Below are positions 8,421-16,862 of a stretch of DNA of 64,000 nt, one piece after another. The stretch is from Pseudomonas sp. LS44. Its GTDB lineage: Bacteria; Pseudomonadota; Gammaproteobacteria; Pseudomonadales; Pseudomonadaceae. How positions within the stretch are numbered: position 1 is the stretch's first letter; every line of letters begins with the position of its first letter. Made by a program: the position numbers and the translations under genes. Below the pieces are notes generated by a model. That model was given only the letters and a program-made list of their open reading frames with translations. It was not told where the DNA came from and made no database searches. Where the stretch lies: NCBI RefSeq assembly GCF_024730785.1, contig NZ_CP102830.1, forward strand, positions 1,240,001 to 1,304,000, in the 5' to 3' direction.

Positions 8421-9119
8421 ATGAAGCTGCTCAAAACCGCCGCTGTGTTTATCTGCCTGACCGCAACCGGTTGTAGCAGCCTCAATCATGAGCCTTCGTC
8501 CTCTTCTCCATCTACGCGTAGCGCCGCAAGTAGCGAAAAAAGCTGGTGGCCATTCGGCGGGAAGAAGACCGCTCCCGAAACCGCGGCGAAGATCGACGAA
8601 GCCGCCACTCACGCCTGGCTCGACGCCTACGAACCGCGCCTGCGCGAAGCGCTGAAAGACAGCAAATTCACTCTTGAACGTCGCGACAACGTGCTGATCG
8701 TCACTGCACCGGTGGACAGTTCGTTCAATCCCGATCGGCCGGGCATGCTGATGCCCACTACGCTGGGTCCGTTCAGTCGGGTCGCCAAGCTAGTGGAAGG
8801 CGATAGCAAGACCGGCGTGTTGGTCCTCGGGCATGCCGACACCTCGGGACAGGCACCGGTGAATCGTCAACTCAGCCAGGAGCGCGCCCAGGCCGTCGCG
8901 GCAATTTTTCGTCTGAGCGGCTTGCGGCGTGATCGTCTGCTGCTCAAAGGTGTGGGTTCGGATATGCCGCGGGCCGCCAACGACAGCAGGGAAGGGCGGG
9001 CGCTGAATCGTCGGGTTGAAATCGTCCTCACCCCGCAGCACACCCTGATGGCGCTTCTTGCGCAGTACAACACGCCGGCGAAAGCTGGCCCGGTACTTGC
9101 GGTCACACAAACCAAATAA
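8421..9119 (+). CDS. OmpA-family lipoprotein
   Basis: This 232-residue protein has a lipoprotein signal (lipobox ATGC, Cys18), a Ser/Thr-rich spacer, a central domain of about 70 residues and an OmpA peptidoglycan-binding domain from about residue 95. The domain includes LVLGHADTSGQAPVNRQLSQ and the terminal ALNRRVEIVL. It should sit in the outer membrane facing the periplasm and bind the cell wall. A TCACGGAG ribosome site precedes the ATG. It lies directly upstream of pdxH, 49 bases away and on the same strand, so cotranscription is possible. Confidence 0.88.
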   Translation: MKLLKTAAVFICLTATGCSSLNHEPSSSSPSTRSAASSEKSWWPFGGKKTAPETAAKIDEAATHAWLDAYEPRLREALKDSKFTLERRDNVLIVTAPVDSSFNPDRPGMLMPTTLGPFSRVAKLVEGDSKTGVLVLGHADTSGQAPVNRQLSQERAQAVAAIFRLSGLRRDRLLLKGVGSDMPRAANDSREGRALNRRVEIVLTPQHTLMALLAQYNTPAKAGPVLAVTQTK

Positions 9120-9168
9120 CCCAGCGCTTGGGTAAGCTAAGGGCGCCCGCTTTGACAGGATTACTGCC

Positions 9169-9816
9169 ATGACCCGATCCCTGGCCGATATGCGCCGCGA
9201 TTACACCCGCGACGGCCTCAGTGAGACGCAGGCGCCGGACGAGCCGTTCGCCCTGTTTCGCCAATGGTTCGACGATGCCGTGCACACCGAGCAACTGCCG
9301 GTCGAGCCGAACGCCATGACCCTGGCCACGGTCGATGTGCAGGGCCGCCCGCATTGCCGAGTGCTGTTGCTCAAAGGGCTTGATGAGCGCGGCTTCAGCT
9401 TCTTCAGTAATTACGACAGTGCCAAGGGCCAGCAATTGGCGCAGCGTCCGTACGCCGCCATGACGTTTTTCTGGCCGGCGCTGGAGCGCCAGGTGCGCAT
9501 CGAAGGCTGCGTCGAACGGGTGAGCGCCGAAGAGTCGGATGCCTACTTCCAGGTTCGCCCGCTGGGCAGCCAAATAGGTGCTTGGGCTTCGCCGCAAAGC
9601 CAGGTGATTGGCGGGCGCGACGAGCTGGAAACGCGTCTGGCTGAGGCCGAACAGCGTTTCCTCGAACAGGCACCGCACTGCCCGCCGCATTGGGGTGGCT
9701 ACCGCTTACTGCCGGAGCGCATCGAGTTCTGGCAGGGCCGCGCCAGCCGTCTGCATGACCGCCTCAATTATCGACTCGACGGCGCCACCTGGCTGCGCGA
9801 GCGTTTGGCGCCCTAA
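9169..9816 (+). CDS. pdxH: Pyridoxamine/pyridoxine 5'-phosphate oxidase
   Basis: The enzyme uses FMN and oxygen to convert pyridoxine or pyridoxamine 5'-phosphate to pyridoxal 5'-phosphate. The 215-residue length is normal. Family landmarks are [12 protein letters not shown] near the start, [25 protein letters not shown], the [16 protein letters not shown]-binding stretch, [14 protein letters not shown], and the C-terminal [15 protein letters not shown]. The stop codon directly abuts a 140-bp MITE-like repeat, so the native terminator may have been displaced. Confidence 0.96.
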   Translation: MTRSLADMRRDYTRDGLSETQAPDEPFALFRQWFDDAVHTEQLPVEPNAMTLATVDVQGRPHCRVLLLKGLDERGFSFFSNYDSAKGQQLAQRPYAAMTFFWPALERQVRIEGCVERVSAEESDAYFQVRPLGSQIGAWASPQSQVIGGRDELETRLAEAEQRFLEQAPHCPPHWGGYRLLPERIEFWQGRASRLHDRLNYRLDGATWLRERLAP

Positions 9817-9956
9817 GAACCTGTTTACGAACTCGCGAGCTAGAGCCATGCAAGACAAAAATAGGCGAGGAAGCGGAGTTTACGAGCTGTAAATGAGCAT
9901 TCCGAGCCTATTTTTAACGCAGCAGGGCAGACGCGCAGCAGATCGTAAACAGGTTC
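9817..9956. mobile_element. MITE-like 140-bp element, copy 1
   Basis: The element is exactly 140 bp, bounded by inverted GAACCTGTTTACGA and TCGTAAACAGGTTC. Inside is a second inverted pair, AAAAATAGGC...GCCTATTTTT, and a short TTTAC-GAGCT-GTAAA hairpin. It begins immediately after the pdxH stop codon. No transposase is encoded. Copies 2 and 3 lie at 21372 and 54033 with identical length. Confidence 0.8.
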
Positions 9957-9962
9957 TGACGG

Positions 9963-10202
9963 TTAATTCGGCGGCTGATAGCTACTGGCGGCGCTCTCCA
10001 GCCAGCTGGGTAAGTCACGCCGCTTGATGCCGTTGGCTTGTGCCTCACTCAAGCGGTCAAGCATGTAGGCGCGCTTGGCCGGATCCACGCCGGCCAGCGA
10101 CATCGCCAAGTCGCGATCCATCCAGCGTTTGATGCGCACGTATAGCCACCAGTGGAAATACAGGCCGGCGGCGGTGGTAACGACGACGATGAAATAATCC
10201 AT
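9963..10202 (-). CDS. Small conserved membrane protein of unknown function
   Basis: The 79-residue product begins MDYFIVVVTTAAGLYFHWWLYVRIKRW: one transmembrane helix with a basic cytoplasmic flank. A soluble segment rich in charged residues follows and ends SYQPPN. A TTG at 10214 in the same frame is an alternative start (83 residues). It converges on pdxH with only the MITE-like repeat between them. No family was recognised. Confidence 0.6.
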   Translation of the reverse strand: MDYFIVVVTTAAGLYFHWWLYVRIKRWMDRDLAMSLAGVDPAKRAYMLDRLSEAQANGIKRRDLPSWLESAASSYQPPN

Positions 10203-10327
10203 GACTTCTCGCAAACCCCATTGCGCTGATTAGGTTCTGACAGGCTCGAGTCCGGTGCCTGGTGTGGGACTGGCACCAATGGACGGCAGGGAGTTTAATG
10301 AACAAACGTCCTCTCGGGAGAAATGCT

Positions 10328-10792
10328 ATGCGTACGTCTATTCTGCTGACCGCCACGTTCACAGCCGCCGCGCTGACCTTGAGCGGTTGTCAGTCCAGCC
10401 TAACTGGCGATACCTACTCGCGTGATGAAGCTCGTCAGGTACAAACCGTGCGCATGGGCACCATCCAGGCTTTGCGGCCGGTGAAGATCGAAGGCACCAA
10501 AACGCCTATCGGCGCTGGCGCTGGCGCGATAGTCGGCGGTGTGGGTGGCAGTGCCATCGGCCATGGCAAAGGCAGCGCGGTGGCGGCAGTGATCGGCGCG
10601 GTAGCCGGCGGCCTGTTGGGTGCGGCGACCGAAGAAGGTTTTACCCGTACTCAGGGTGTGGAGATCACCGTGCGTGAAGACGACGGCTCGATGCGCGCCT
10701 ACGTGCAGGAAGTGCAGGTAAACGAAGTTTTCAAGGTTGGCGACCGGGTTCGGATCATGAGCGTCAACGGTACCAGCCGCGTTACCCGCTGA
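10328..10792 (+). CDS. Glycine-zipper outer membrane lipoprotein (SlyB/Pcp type)
   Basis: This 154-residue lipoprotein has the lipobox LSGC (Cys21). Its central glycine zipper (GAGAGAIVGGVGGSAIGHGKG, then AAVIGAVAGGLLGAATEEG) is typical of SlyB/Rick_17kDa-like proteins that sit in the outer membrane. The C-terminal beta domain (ITVREDDGSMRAYVQEVQV...VGDRVRI) is also family-like. The ATG at 10328 is preceded by CGGGAGAA. An in-frame ATG at 10298 would lengthen it by ten residues and spoil the signal peptide. A strong hairpin terminator follows at 10811. Confidence 0.85.
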   Translation: MRTSILLTATFTAAALTLSGCQSSLTGDTYSRDEARQVQTVRMGTIQALRPVKIEGTKTPIGAGAGAIVGGVGGSAIGHGKGSAVAAVIGAVAGGLLGAATEEGFTRTQGVEITVREDDGSMRAYVQEVQVNEVFKVGDRVRIMSVNGTSRVTR

Positions 10793-10810
10793 GCTGCCCC
10801 GAGTTTCCCG

Positions 10811-10835
10811 AGCCGGCCCATGGGCCGGCTTTTCT
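10811..10835 (+). terminator. Rho-independent terminator after the SlyB-like gene
   Basis: AGCCGGCCCATGGGCCGGCT is a perfect 20-base palindrome followed by TTTCT, 18 bases after the stop codon. Confidence 0.8.
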
Positions 10836-10951
10836 ATGGCCCTGACCAAGCCGACCCAGCACTACAGTTGCCCCGTCGATCATTGCCTGACTGTCTCTGT
10901 GTGAGCGCCAGACTCGCTCTCTATACTGGCCGTTGAGATCGGAGGTGAATC

Positions 10952-11857
10952 GTGCAGCAGCAAGGACGGGGCTTGGCCTTGAGTTGTCTGGCGCTGGCCA
11001 TGGCGCTGTGGGGCAGTTCGTTCATTGCCTTGAAACTGGCCTTCCAGGAGCTACCGCCGCTGTGGGTGATTTTCGGCCGCATGGCGCTCGGCAGCCTGGT
11101 CTTTCTGCTCGCCTGGCGCTGGTCGGGACGCATCGAATATCGCCCCGGCGACTGGAAATACCTGCTCGGCCTGACCATTTGCGAGCCGTGCCTGTATTTC
11201 ATCTTCGAAGCCATGGCGCTGCAACGCACCAGCGCATCGCAGGCGGGCATGATCACCGCGCTGTTGCCACTGCTGGTGGCCATCGGCGCCTACCTGTTTC
11301 TGCGCGAGCGAGTGTCGCGCATGACGCTGGCCGGTTTCCTGTTGGCGGTGCTCGGTGCCGTCTGGCTGAGCCTGGTCAGCGAGCCCGATGTGCATGCTAC
11401 GGCGCCGTTGCTGGGGAACTTCTACGAGTTTCTCGCCATGCTCTGTGCGACCGGCTACACATTGCTGCTCAAGCATTTGACCGCGCGCTATTCGGTGTTC
11501 TTCCTGACCGCCATGCAGGCGTTCATCGGCAGCGTGTTTTTCCTGCCGGTCGCGGCGCTGAGCTCGCCGCTGCCGAGCGTTATCAGCCCGATGGCCATCG
11601 CCTCGGTGGCCTACCTGGGTATCGTGGTGACGGTCGTCGCTTATGGTTTGTACAACTATGGCGTCAGTCGCCTACCGGCGAGCCAGGCCTCGGGTTTCGT
11701 CAATCTGATTCCGGTGTTCACCCTGATATTCGCCGCGCTGTTTCTCGGCGAGCGTTTGAACAGCAGCCAGATGTACGCTGTCGGTTTGGTATTCATTGGG
11801 TTGGCGCTCAGCCAGTGGCGCACACGGGTGCCACCGCCGGCCGGTATCCTCGATTAG
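10952..11857 (+). CDS. DMT-family exporter (two EamA domains)
   Basis: The 301-residue inner membrane protein has about ten transmembrane helices arranged as two EamA repeats (first about 5-140, second about 150-290). The N-terminal LALAMALWGSSFIALKLAF and the GERL motif (LFLGERLN) near the end are characteristic. The start is GTG with an excellent GGAGGTGA site. Such carriers export amino acids or other metabolites; substrate is unknown. It is followed after 11 bases by a cysteine synthase-family enzyme, so the pair is probably one operon and the exported compound could be related to cysteine. Confidence 0.88.
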   Translation: MQQQGRGLALSCLALAMALWGSSFIALKLAFQELPPLWVIFGRMALGSLVFLLAWRWSGRIEYRPGDWKYLLGLTICEPCLYFIFEAMALQRTSASQAGMITALLPLLVAIGAYLFLRERVSRMTLAGFLLAVLGAVWLSLVSEPDVHATAPLLGNFYEFLAMLCATGYTLLLKHLTARYSVFFLTAMQAFIGSVFFLPVAALSSPLPSVISPMAIASVAYLGIVVTVVAYGLYNYGVSRLPASQASGFVNLIPVFTLIFAALFLGERLNSSQMYAVGLVFIGLALSQWRTRVPPPAGILD

Positions 11858-11868
11858 GAGCTGACTCC

Positions 11869-12972
11869 ATGAACAAGATGCGCCAGTGGGTACGCGAGTC
11901 GATCCGCATCATCGAGGCGGATTTCCAGCGCAGTGCCGATACCCATCTGATTCCCCTGGAAACTCCCGGCTTGCCTGGCGTGGAGCTGTACTTCAAGGAC
12001 GAGTCCAGCCACCCCACGGGCAGTTTGAAGCATCGCCTGGCGCGTTCGCTGTTTCTCTACGCGTTGTGTAATGGCTGGCTCAAGCCGGGCGCTCCGGTGA
12101 TCGAGGCTTCCAGCGGTTCCACGGCGATTTCCGAGGCTTATTTCGCCCGCCTGCTTGGCCTGCCATTCATTGCCGTAGTGCCAGCCAGCACGGCCAAGGA
12201 GAAGCTGGCCCAGATCGCCTTCTACGGCGGTCAGAGCCATCTGGTCGACGACCCGACGCAGATCTACGCCGAATCCGAACTCCTGGCCAAAGAGAGCGGC
12301 GGTCACTATCTCGATCAATTCACCTACGCCGAGCGCGCCACCGATTGGCGGGCGAACAACAACATCGCCGAATCGATCTTCCATCAGCTGCGTTTCGAGC
12401 GCTTTCCGGTGCCCAGCTGGTTGGTGTCCAGCCCGGGCACTGGCGGCACCCTGGCGACGCTCGGCCGCTATGTGCGCTACCGCCAGCACACCACGCGGGT
12501 GTTGGGTGCGGATGCCGAGCGCTCGGTGTTTTTCGACAGCTATGTCAGCGGCGATCGCGGTCTGACCCTGGACTGCGGTTCGGGTATCGAAGGCATCGGT
12601 CGACCGCGCGTCGAAGTGTCGTTCCTGCCCGAGGTGATCGACGCGATGACCAAGGTGCCAGACGCCTTATCGCTGGCGGCCATGCATTATCTGGCCGAAC
12701 GCCTGGGCCGGCGGGTCGGCGGCTCCAGCGGCACCAACCTGATCGGCGCGCTGCTGGCGGCCGAGCGGATGGTCAAGCAGGGTGAACAAGGCTCGGTGGT
12801 GGCGATTCTCTGCGACGGGGGCGAGCGCTACGCCACCAGCTATTACGACGCGGATTGGCTGCGTGCCCATGGCTATGAGCTGCAGCCGTTGATCGCCGCT
12901 GTCGCCGCGTGTGTCGAACGTGGCCAGCCGCTGCCGCCAGTTGCCTGGGACAGCGGCCACCGCTGGGAATAA
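11869..12972 (+). CDS. PLP-dependent cysteine synthase-family enzyme
   Basis: The 367-residue fold-type II PLP enzyme has the cofactor lysine in HPTGSLKHR (K54), the substrate loop SSGSTAISEA and the phosphate-binding glycine loop SPGTGGTLAT. A GGSSGTN segment lies near the C-terminus. The length and the SLKHR variant resemble the Cds1-like cysteine desulfhydrase group more than CysK or CysM; this is an inference from motif memory. A TAGGAG site precedes the ATG. It is coupled to the EamA exporter upstream and converges on the GAPDH gene. Confidence 0.8.
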   Translation: MNKMRQWVRESIRIIEADFQRSADTHLIPLETPGLPGVELYFKDESSHPTGSLKHRLARSLFLYALCNGWLKPGAPVIEASSGSTAISEAYFARLLGLPFIAVVPASTAKEKLAQIAFYGGQSHLVDDPTQIYAESELLAKESGGHYLDQFTYAERATDWRANNNIAESIFHQLRFERFPVPSWLVSSPGTGGTLATLGRYVRYRQHTTRVLGADAERSVFFDSYVSGDRGLTLDCGSGIEGIGRPRVEVSFLPEVIDAMTKVPDALSLAAMHYLAERLGRRVGGSSGTNLIGALLAAERMVKQGEQGSVVAILCDGGERYATSYYDADWLRAHGYELQPLIAAVAACVERGQPLPPVAWDSGHRWE

Positions 12973-12992
12973 TCAGCGACCAGAAGGCTGGG

Positions 12993-13991
12993 CTAGGCAG
13001 TTGGCCAGGCGAGCAACACATCCACCATGCGCTCGGCGAAGGCCCATTCGTTGTCGTACCAGGCGAGCACTTTGACCAGCTCGCCTTGCACCCGGGTGTG
13101 ATTCAGATCGGCCACGCAGGAGTGCGGTGCGCCCTTGAAGTCGCCGGACACCAGCGGCAGGTCATTGCAGGTCATCACCCCATTCGGCAGGCGCACTGCG
13201 CCCTGGCGCAAGGCCTCGTTGATCGCTTCGCGGCTGGTCGGGCGTTCCGCGTTGAAGGTTAGATCGAGCAGCGAAACCACCGGCGTCGGCACGCGCACCG
13301 CCAGGCCGTCCAGGCGCCCGGCCAGCTCCGGCAGGACCAGGCCGATGGTCTTCGCCGCTCCCGTGCTGCTGGGAATCATCGACAGCGCCGCCGCCCGCGA
13401 GCGGTAGAGGTCGCGGTGCGCCTTGTCGAGCAGGCTTTGGTCGTTGGTGTAGGCATGCACGGTATTGATCAGGCCCTGGCGGATGCCGACCGCCTGGTGC
13501 AGCACCATGGCCAGCGGCGCCAGGCAGTTGGTGGTGCAGGACGCATTGGAGACGATCTGCTGATCGCCCAGCAGTTGATGGTTTACGCCGTAGACCACGG
13601 TCAGATCGGCGCTTTCCAACGGGTGCGAGAGCAGCACGCGGCCGGCACCGGCGCTCAGGTGCTGTTCTACCTGCGCGCGTTTTTTCAGCTTGCCGGTGCA
13701 CTCGAGCACCACGTCGACGCCGAGTTGCTGCCACGGCAGTTTGCTGGGGTCCGGTTCGCGCAGCAGTTGGATGCTATGGCCGTTGACCTGCAGCTGGTCG
13801 TCCTGCAGCTCGACCTGGGCGGCGAAGCGGCCGAAGGTCGAGTCGAAGCGCGTCAGGTGGGCGAGGGTGGCGGGCTCGCCAAGATCGTTGATGGCGACCA
13901 GCTGGACGTGCTGGTGCAAGCCACGTTCGAACAGGACGCGGAGGACAATCCGGCCGATTCGTCCGTAACCATTCAGAGCAATGCGTACCAT
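12993..13991 (-). CDS. gap: Glyceraldehyde-3-phosphate dehydrogenase (type I)
   Basis: The 332-residue NAD(P)-dependent enzyme has the Rossmann start MVRIALNGYGRIGR, the catalytic SNASCTTNC (C152), the conserved TVHAYTNDQS and the phosphate-binding IPSSTGAAK motif. WYDNEWAFAERM lies near the C-terminus. The STGAAK motif favours GAPDH over erythrose-4-phosphate dehydrogenase, although LSHP before TVVYGVN is more like the latter. It is not next to pgk or fba, so it is probably a secondary paralogue with anaplerotic or gluconeogenic use. The start at 13991 was chosen for homology; the frame is open further upstream. Confidence 0.88.
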   Translation of the reverse strand: MVRIALNGYGRIGRIVLRVLFERGLHQHVQLVAINDLGEPATLAHLTRFDSTFGRFAAQVELQDDQLQVNGHSIQLLREPDPSKLPWQQLGVDVVLECTGKLKKRAQVEQHLSAGAGRVLLSHPLESADLTVVYGVNHQLLGDQQIVSNASCTTNCLAPLAMVLHQAVGIRQGLINTVHAYTNDQSLLDKAHRDLYRSRAAALSMIPSSTGAAKTIGLVLPELAGRLDGLAVRVPTPVVSLLDLTFNAERPTSREAINEALRQGAVRLPNGVMTCNDLPLVSGDFKGAPHSCVADLNHTRVQGELVKVLAWYDNEWAFAERMVDVLLAWPTA

Positions 13992-14061
13992 GCGGGTTCT
14001 CCTGCCGTTGCTGTTCAGCTTAGAGGGTGTCTGTGGGTCGATCAGTCGACCGCCGTCACGC

Positions 14062-14733
14062 TCACTCGCTGCGCAATCCGCCGTAATAGGCACAGCCGCG
14101 CTGCACTTTGCCGTTGAGGCGCAGTTCCGCAGCCAGGTGCTGCACGGCACCGCTCATGGTGTCGACGCAACGCTGCGGCGCGACCCAGAGTTCCAGACGC
14201 TGGCCATTGGCTTCGCTGGTCAGGTTGAAGCGGCCCTCAGGCAGTTGTTCCTCGACATAGGGCAGGGCCAGCGATTCCTGTCCCGGACGCTGTAGCAGGA
14301 GGCCTTTGGCGCTGACGTTGATGCTCCAGTCCGGCTCATGGCCGTTGGCATGCAGGGTCAGGCGCTTAAAGTCGGGGTCGGCGCAACCATGCCCCTCGCG
14401 TTGCAGGCGATACACCTGGGTGAGGCTCAGTTGGCCATCGCCTTCGCTGGGCTGGCTGGCGGCCGGCCGCCCACGCACATCGGCGAACAATGGGCCAGGG
14501 CCGTCGGCGAGCAACTCTGCGGCGTCACGGGCCAGGCTGGTGCTGCCGTCGTTGCTGATCAGCAGCTGGCGTTTCTCGTTGCAGGGACGCAGCACAAGCT
14601 TGCCGCCGCTGACCGTCAACTCGCCCTGCAGGCGGATCGGGATGCTGGTCGCCGACTCCGATTGCGGCTTGAAGACCTGGCAACTGGCGAGAAGCGGAAA
14701 CAGGGCAAACACTAAAGAACGGGGGGCGCGCAT
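14062..14733 (-). CDS. COG3650-type lipoprotein
   Basis: This 223-residue lipoprotein has the lipobox LLASC (Cys18). It resembles the COG3650 group of predicted envelope proteins: PIRLQGELTVSGGKLVLRPC, then a central region and CADPDFKRLTLHANGHEPDW with the W-S-I-N-V pattern. An RQCVDTMSG-like segment (QRCVDTMSGAVQHLAAEL) lies near the end. Four cysteines remain after the lipid-anchoring one. CAGGAGACC precedes the ATG. It is divergent from the DUF488 gene with 64 bases between them. Function is unknown. Confidence 0.75.
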   Translation of the reverse strand: MRAPRSLVFALFPLLASCQVFKPQSESATSIPIRLQGELTVSGGKLVLRPCNEKRQLLISNDGSTSLARDAAELLADGPGPLFADVRGRPAASQPSEGDGQLSLTQVYRLQREGHGCADPDFKRLTLHANGHEPDWSINVSAKGLLLQRPGQESLALPYVEEQLPEGRFNLTSEANGQRLELWVAPQRCVDTMSGAVQHLAAELRLNGKVQRGCAYYGGLRSE

Positions 14734-14797
14734 GGTGGGTCTCCTGACAAGTGCGGCCACGTTACCCACGGTGCCGGCCGATCTCAAGGAGGCGGGG

Positions 14798-15193
14798 ATG
14801 ATTCGCTGTAAACGGGTGTATGCACCGCAAGCGGCAGACGATGGCTATCGGGTGTTGGTCGACCGACTGTGGCCGCGTGGCTGCAAGAAGGAGAGTCTGC
14901 GGCTGGACGCCTGGTTGCGCGATCTGGCGCCTTCAGCCGTGCTGCGCAAGAACTTCGGCCATGTGGCGGCGCGTTTCGAGGAGTTTCGCGTGCTCTATCG
15001 CGGTGAGCTGGCGGCGCATCCCGAACACTGGTGGGTGCTGCTGGACCCAGCCCGGCAGGGCACGCTGACCCTGCTGTTCGCTGCGCACGATGTGCAGATG
15101 AACAATGCCGTGGTGTTGGCGGAGTTTCTCGAAGAGGAGTTGGATCGCCAGCAACCAGGCAGTTCGCCGGTCTGTTATGCCGATGAGATGTGA
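14798..15193 (+). CDS. DUF488 family protein
   Basis: The 131-residue protein has the family pattern: IRCKRVYAPQAADDGYRVLVDRLWPRG at the N-terminus, then LAPSAVLRKNFGH, and FAAHDVQMNNAVVLAEFL near the end. DUF488 proteins are small conserved proteins of uncertain function; some have been linked to haem or nitrogen metabolism. A strong AAGGAGGCGGGG site fixes the ATG at 14798, within a much longer open frame. Confidence 0.88.
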   Translation: MIRCKRVYAPQAADDGYRVLVDRLWPRGCKKESLRLDAWLRDLAPSAVLRKNFGHVAARFEEFRVLYRGELAAHPEHWWVLLDPARQGTLTLLFAAHDVQMNNAVVLAEFLEEELDRQQPGSSPVCYADEM

Positions 15194-15226
15194 GTTAGGG
15201 GTTGGCAGGGATGCAATCAGGGACCG

Positions 15227-15312
15227 CCCCGGATTTCATCCGGGCTATGGCTTGATACCTTGAGTCACCGGCCAACGCTCGTCGAACCGGCATAGCCCGG
15301 AAGCAATCCGGG
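15227..15312. repeat. REP-like hairpin pair (CCCGGAT...ATCCGGG type)
   Basis: Two small palindromes, CCCGGATTTCATCCGGG and CCCGGAAGCAATCCGGG, face each other as GGCTATG...CATAGCC, forming a larger inverted pair. The same unit recurs at 23328, 27875, 35017 and 54948. Confidence 0.75.
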
Positions 15313-15350
15313 ATCGGCAATACACCACCTGCGGGATTTGATGCCTACCA

Positions 15351-15379
15351 AAAAAACGGCCCGTAATGGGCCATTTTTT
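15351..15379. terminator. Bidirectional terminator between DUF488 gene and braG
   Basis: AAAAAACGGCCCGTAATGGGCCATTTTTT: a GGCCC/GGGCC stem flanked by A and T runs, so it can end transcription from both convergent sides. Confidence 0.8.
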
Positions 15380-15393
15380 CTACTGCGGGTGCA

Positions 15394-16095
15394 TCAACCG
15401 CCGAGGTAGGCGTCGCGCACCTTGGGGTCATTGAGCAGCGCTTCGCCGGTGTCGTGCATCACCACCCGGCCGTTTTCCAGCACATAGGCGCGGTCGGCCA
15501 GTTTGAGCGCCTGGTTGGCGTTCTGCTCGACCAGAAACACCGTCACGCCGTCGTTGCGTAGTTGCTCGATGATCGAGAAAATCTGCTGGATGATGATCGG
15601 CGCCAGACCCAGCGACGGCTCGTCGAGCAGCAGCAGCTTGGGTTTGCTCATCAGCGCCCGGCCGATGGCGAGCATCTGCTGTTCGCCGCCGGACATGGTC
15701 CCGGCGCGCTGTTCGAAGCGCTCCTTGAGGCGCGGGAATAGGTTCAAGACCTTATCCAGCTGTTCCTGATGCTCGTCCTTGCTGCTGAAGAACGCGCCCA
15801 TCGCCAGGTTTTCCTCGACGGTCAGGCGGGCGAACACGCGACGGCCTTCCGGCACCACCGCGATGCTCTTGCGCATGATGTCGCAGGAGGCCTGGCCGAT
15901 CAGCTCTTCGCCCTGATAGCGGATACTGCCGCTGGCCGCGCGCGGCGAGCCGCACAGGGTCATCAACAGGGTCGACTTGCCGGCGCCATTGGCGCCGATC
16001 AGGGTGACGATCTCGCCCTGGCGGACTTCCAGGCTGACGTCGTGCAACGCCTGGATCTTGCCGTAGAAGGTGGAAACCTTATCGAACGTCAGCAT
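15394..16095 (-). CDS. braG: Branched-chain amino acid ABC transporter, ATPase BraG/LivF
   Basis: The 233-residue ATPase has Walker A GANGAGKST, signature MSGGEQQML, and Walker B LLLLDEPSLGLAP, followed by the LVEQN switch typical of LivF. It pairs with BraF on the cytoplasmic side to drive uptake of leucine, isoleucine and valine (and alanine in Pseudomonas). It is the last gene of the braC-D-E-F-G order; its start shares a base with the braF stop. The operon ends at the bidirectional terminator just downstream. Confidence 0.96.
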   Translation of the reverse strand: MLTFDKVSTFYGKIQALHDVSLEVRQGEIVTLIGANGAGKSTLLMTLCGSPRAASGSIRYQGEELIGQASCDIMRKSIAVVPEGRRVFARLTVEENLAMGAFFSSKDEHQEQLDKVLNLFPRLKERFEQRAGTMSGGEQQMLAIGRALMSKPKLLLLDEPSLGLAPIIIQQIFSIIEQLRNDGVTVFLVEQNANQALKLADRAYVLENGRVVMHDTGEALLNDPKVRDAYLGG

Positions 16096-16862
16096 CAGGC
16101 TTCTCCCAGGTAGGCTTTGATCACGTCCGGATTGTCGCGAATCTGTTCCGGAGTGCCGCTGGCCAGGGGCGCGCCCTGGTTGATCACCACAATGTGGTCG
16201 GAAATGCTCATCACCAGCTTCATGTCGTGCTCGATCAGCAACACGGTGACGTTGTACTGGTCGCGCAGCAGGGCGATTAGCTCTTTGAGCGTCTCGGTTT
16301 CGCGCGGGTTGAGGCCGGCGGCGGGCTCGTCGAGCATTAGCAGGCGTGGGCGGGTCATCATGCAGCGGGCGATTTCCAGGCGGCGTTGCTGACCGTAGGC
16401 CAGCGTCGCGGCCGGGCGGTTGGCCACCTCGGTGAGATTCACCTGCTCCAGCCAGTGCGCGGCGTATTCCATCGCCTCGCGCTCGCTCTTGCGGAACCCC
16501 GGAGTCTTGAACAGGCCGGCGAGGAAGTTGGTGTTCATATGCCGATGCTGGGCCACCAGCAGGTTTTCCACGGCAGTCATGTCCTTGAACAACCGCACGT
16601 TCTGAAACGTGCGCACCACGCCTTTACGGGCGATCTTGTGGCCGGGCAGGCCCTGGATCGCCTCGCCATCGAGGAGGATGTTGCCCTCGGTCGGCTGATA
16701 GAAGCCGGTCAGGCAGTTGAAAACGGTGGTCTTGCCGGCGCCGTTCGGGCCGATCATCGACACCACTTGTTTTTCCTGCACGCTCAGACTCACGCCGTTG
16801 ACGGCCAGCAGGCCGCCGAAACGCATGGTCAGGCCGCTCACTTCAAGAATCGGGCGGCTCAT
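16095..16862 (-). CDS. braF: Branched-chain amino acid ABC transporter, ATPase BraF/LivG
   Basis: The 255-residue ATPase has Walker [10 protein letters not shown], the LivG-type signature [13 protein letters not shown], Walker [14 protein letters not shown] and the H-switch LIEHDM. It is the second nucleotide-binding subunit of the branched-chain amino acid importer. The start overlaps the end of braE by 4 bases and the stop overlaps the start of braG, as expected for a tightly coupled operon. Confidence 0.96.
   Translation of the reverse strand: MSRPILEVSGLTMRFGGLLAVNGVSLSVQEKQVVSMIGPNGAGKTTVFNCLTGFYQPTEGNILLDGEAIQGLPGHKIARKGVVRTFQNVRLFKDMTAVENLLVAQHRHMNTNFLAGLFKTPGFRKSEREAMEYAAHWLEQVNLTEVANRPAATLAYGQQRRLEIARCMMTRPRLLMLDEPAAGLNPRETETLKELIALLRDQYNVTVLLIEHDMKLVMSISDHIVVINQGAPLASGTPEQIRDNPDVIKAYLGEA

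Noticed and set aside
9847..9892. Short peptide (MQDKNRRGSGVYEL) encoded inside the MITE-like elements
   Set aside because: The ATG is lost in copy 2 (GCAAAAAC context without ATG) and no ribosome site is present; the conservation is explained by the DNA repeat.
12993..14150. Longer start for the GAPDH gene at 14150
   Set aside because: It would add 53 residues before the Rossmann start and overlap the neighbouring lipoprotein gene.
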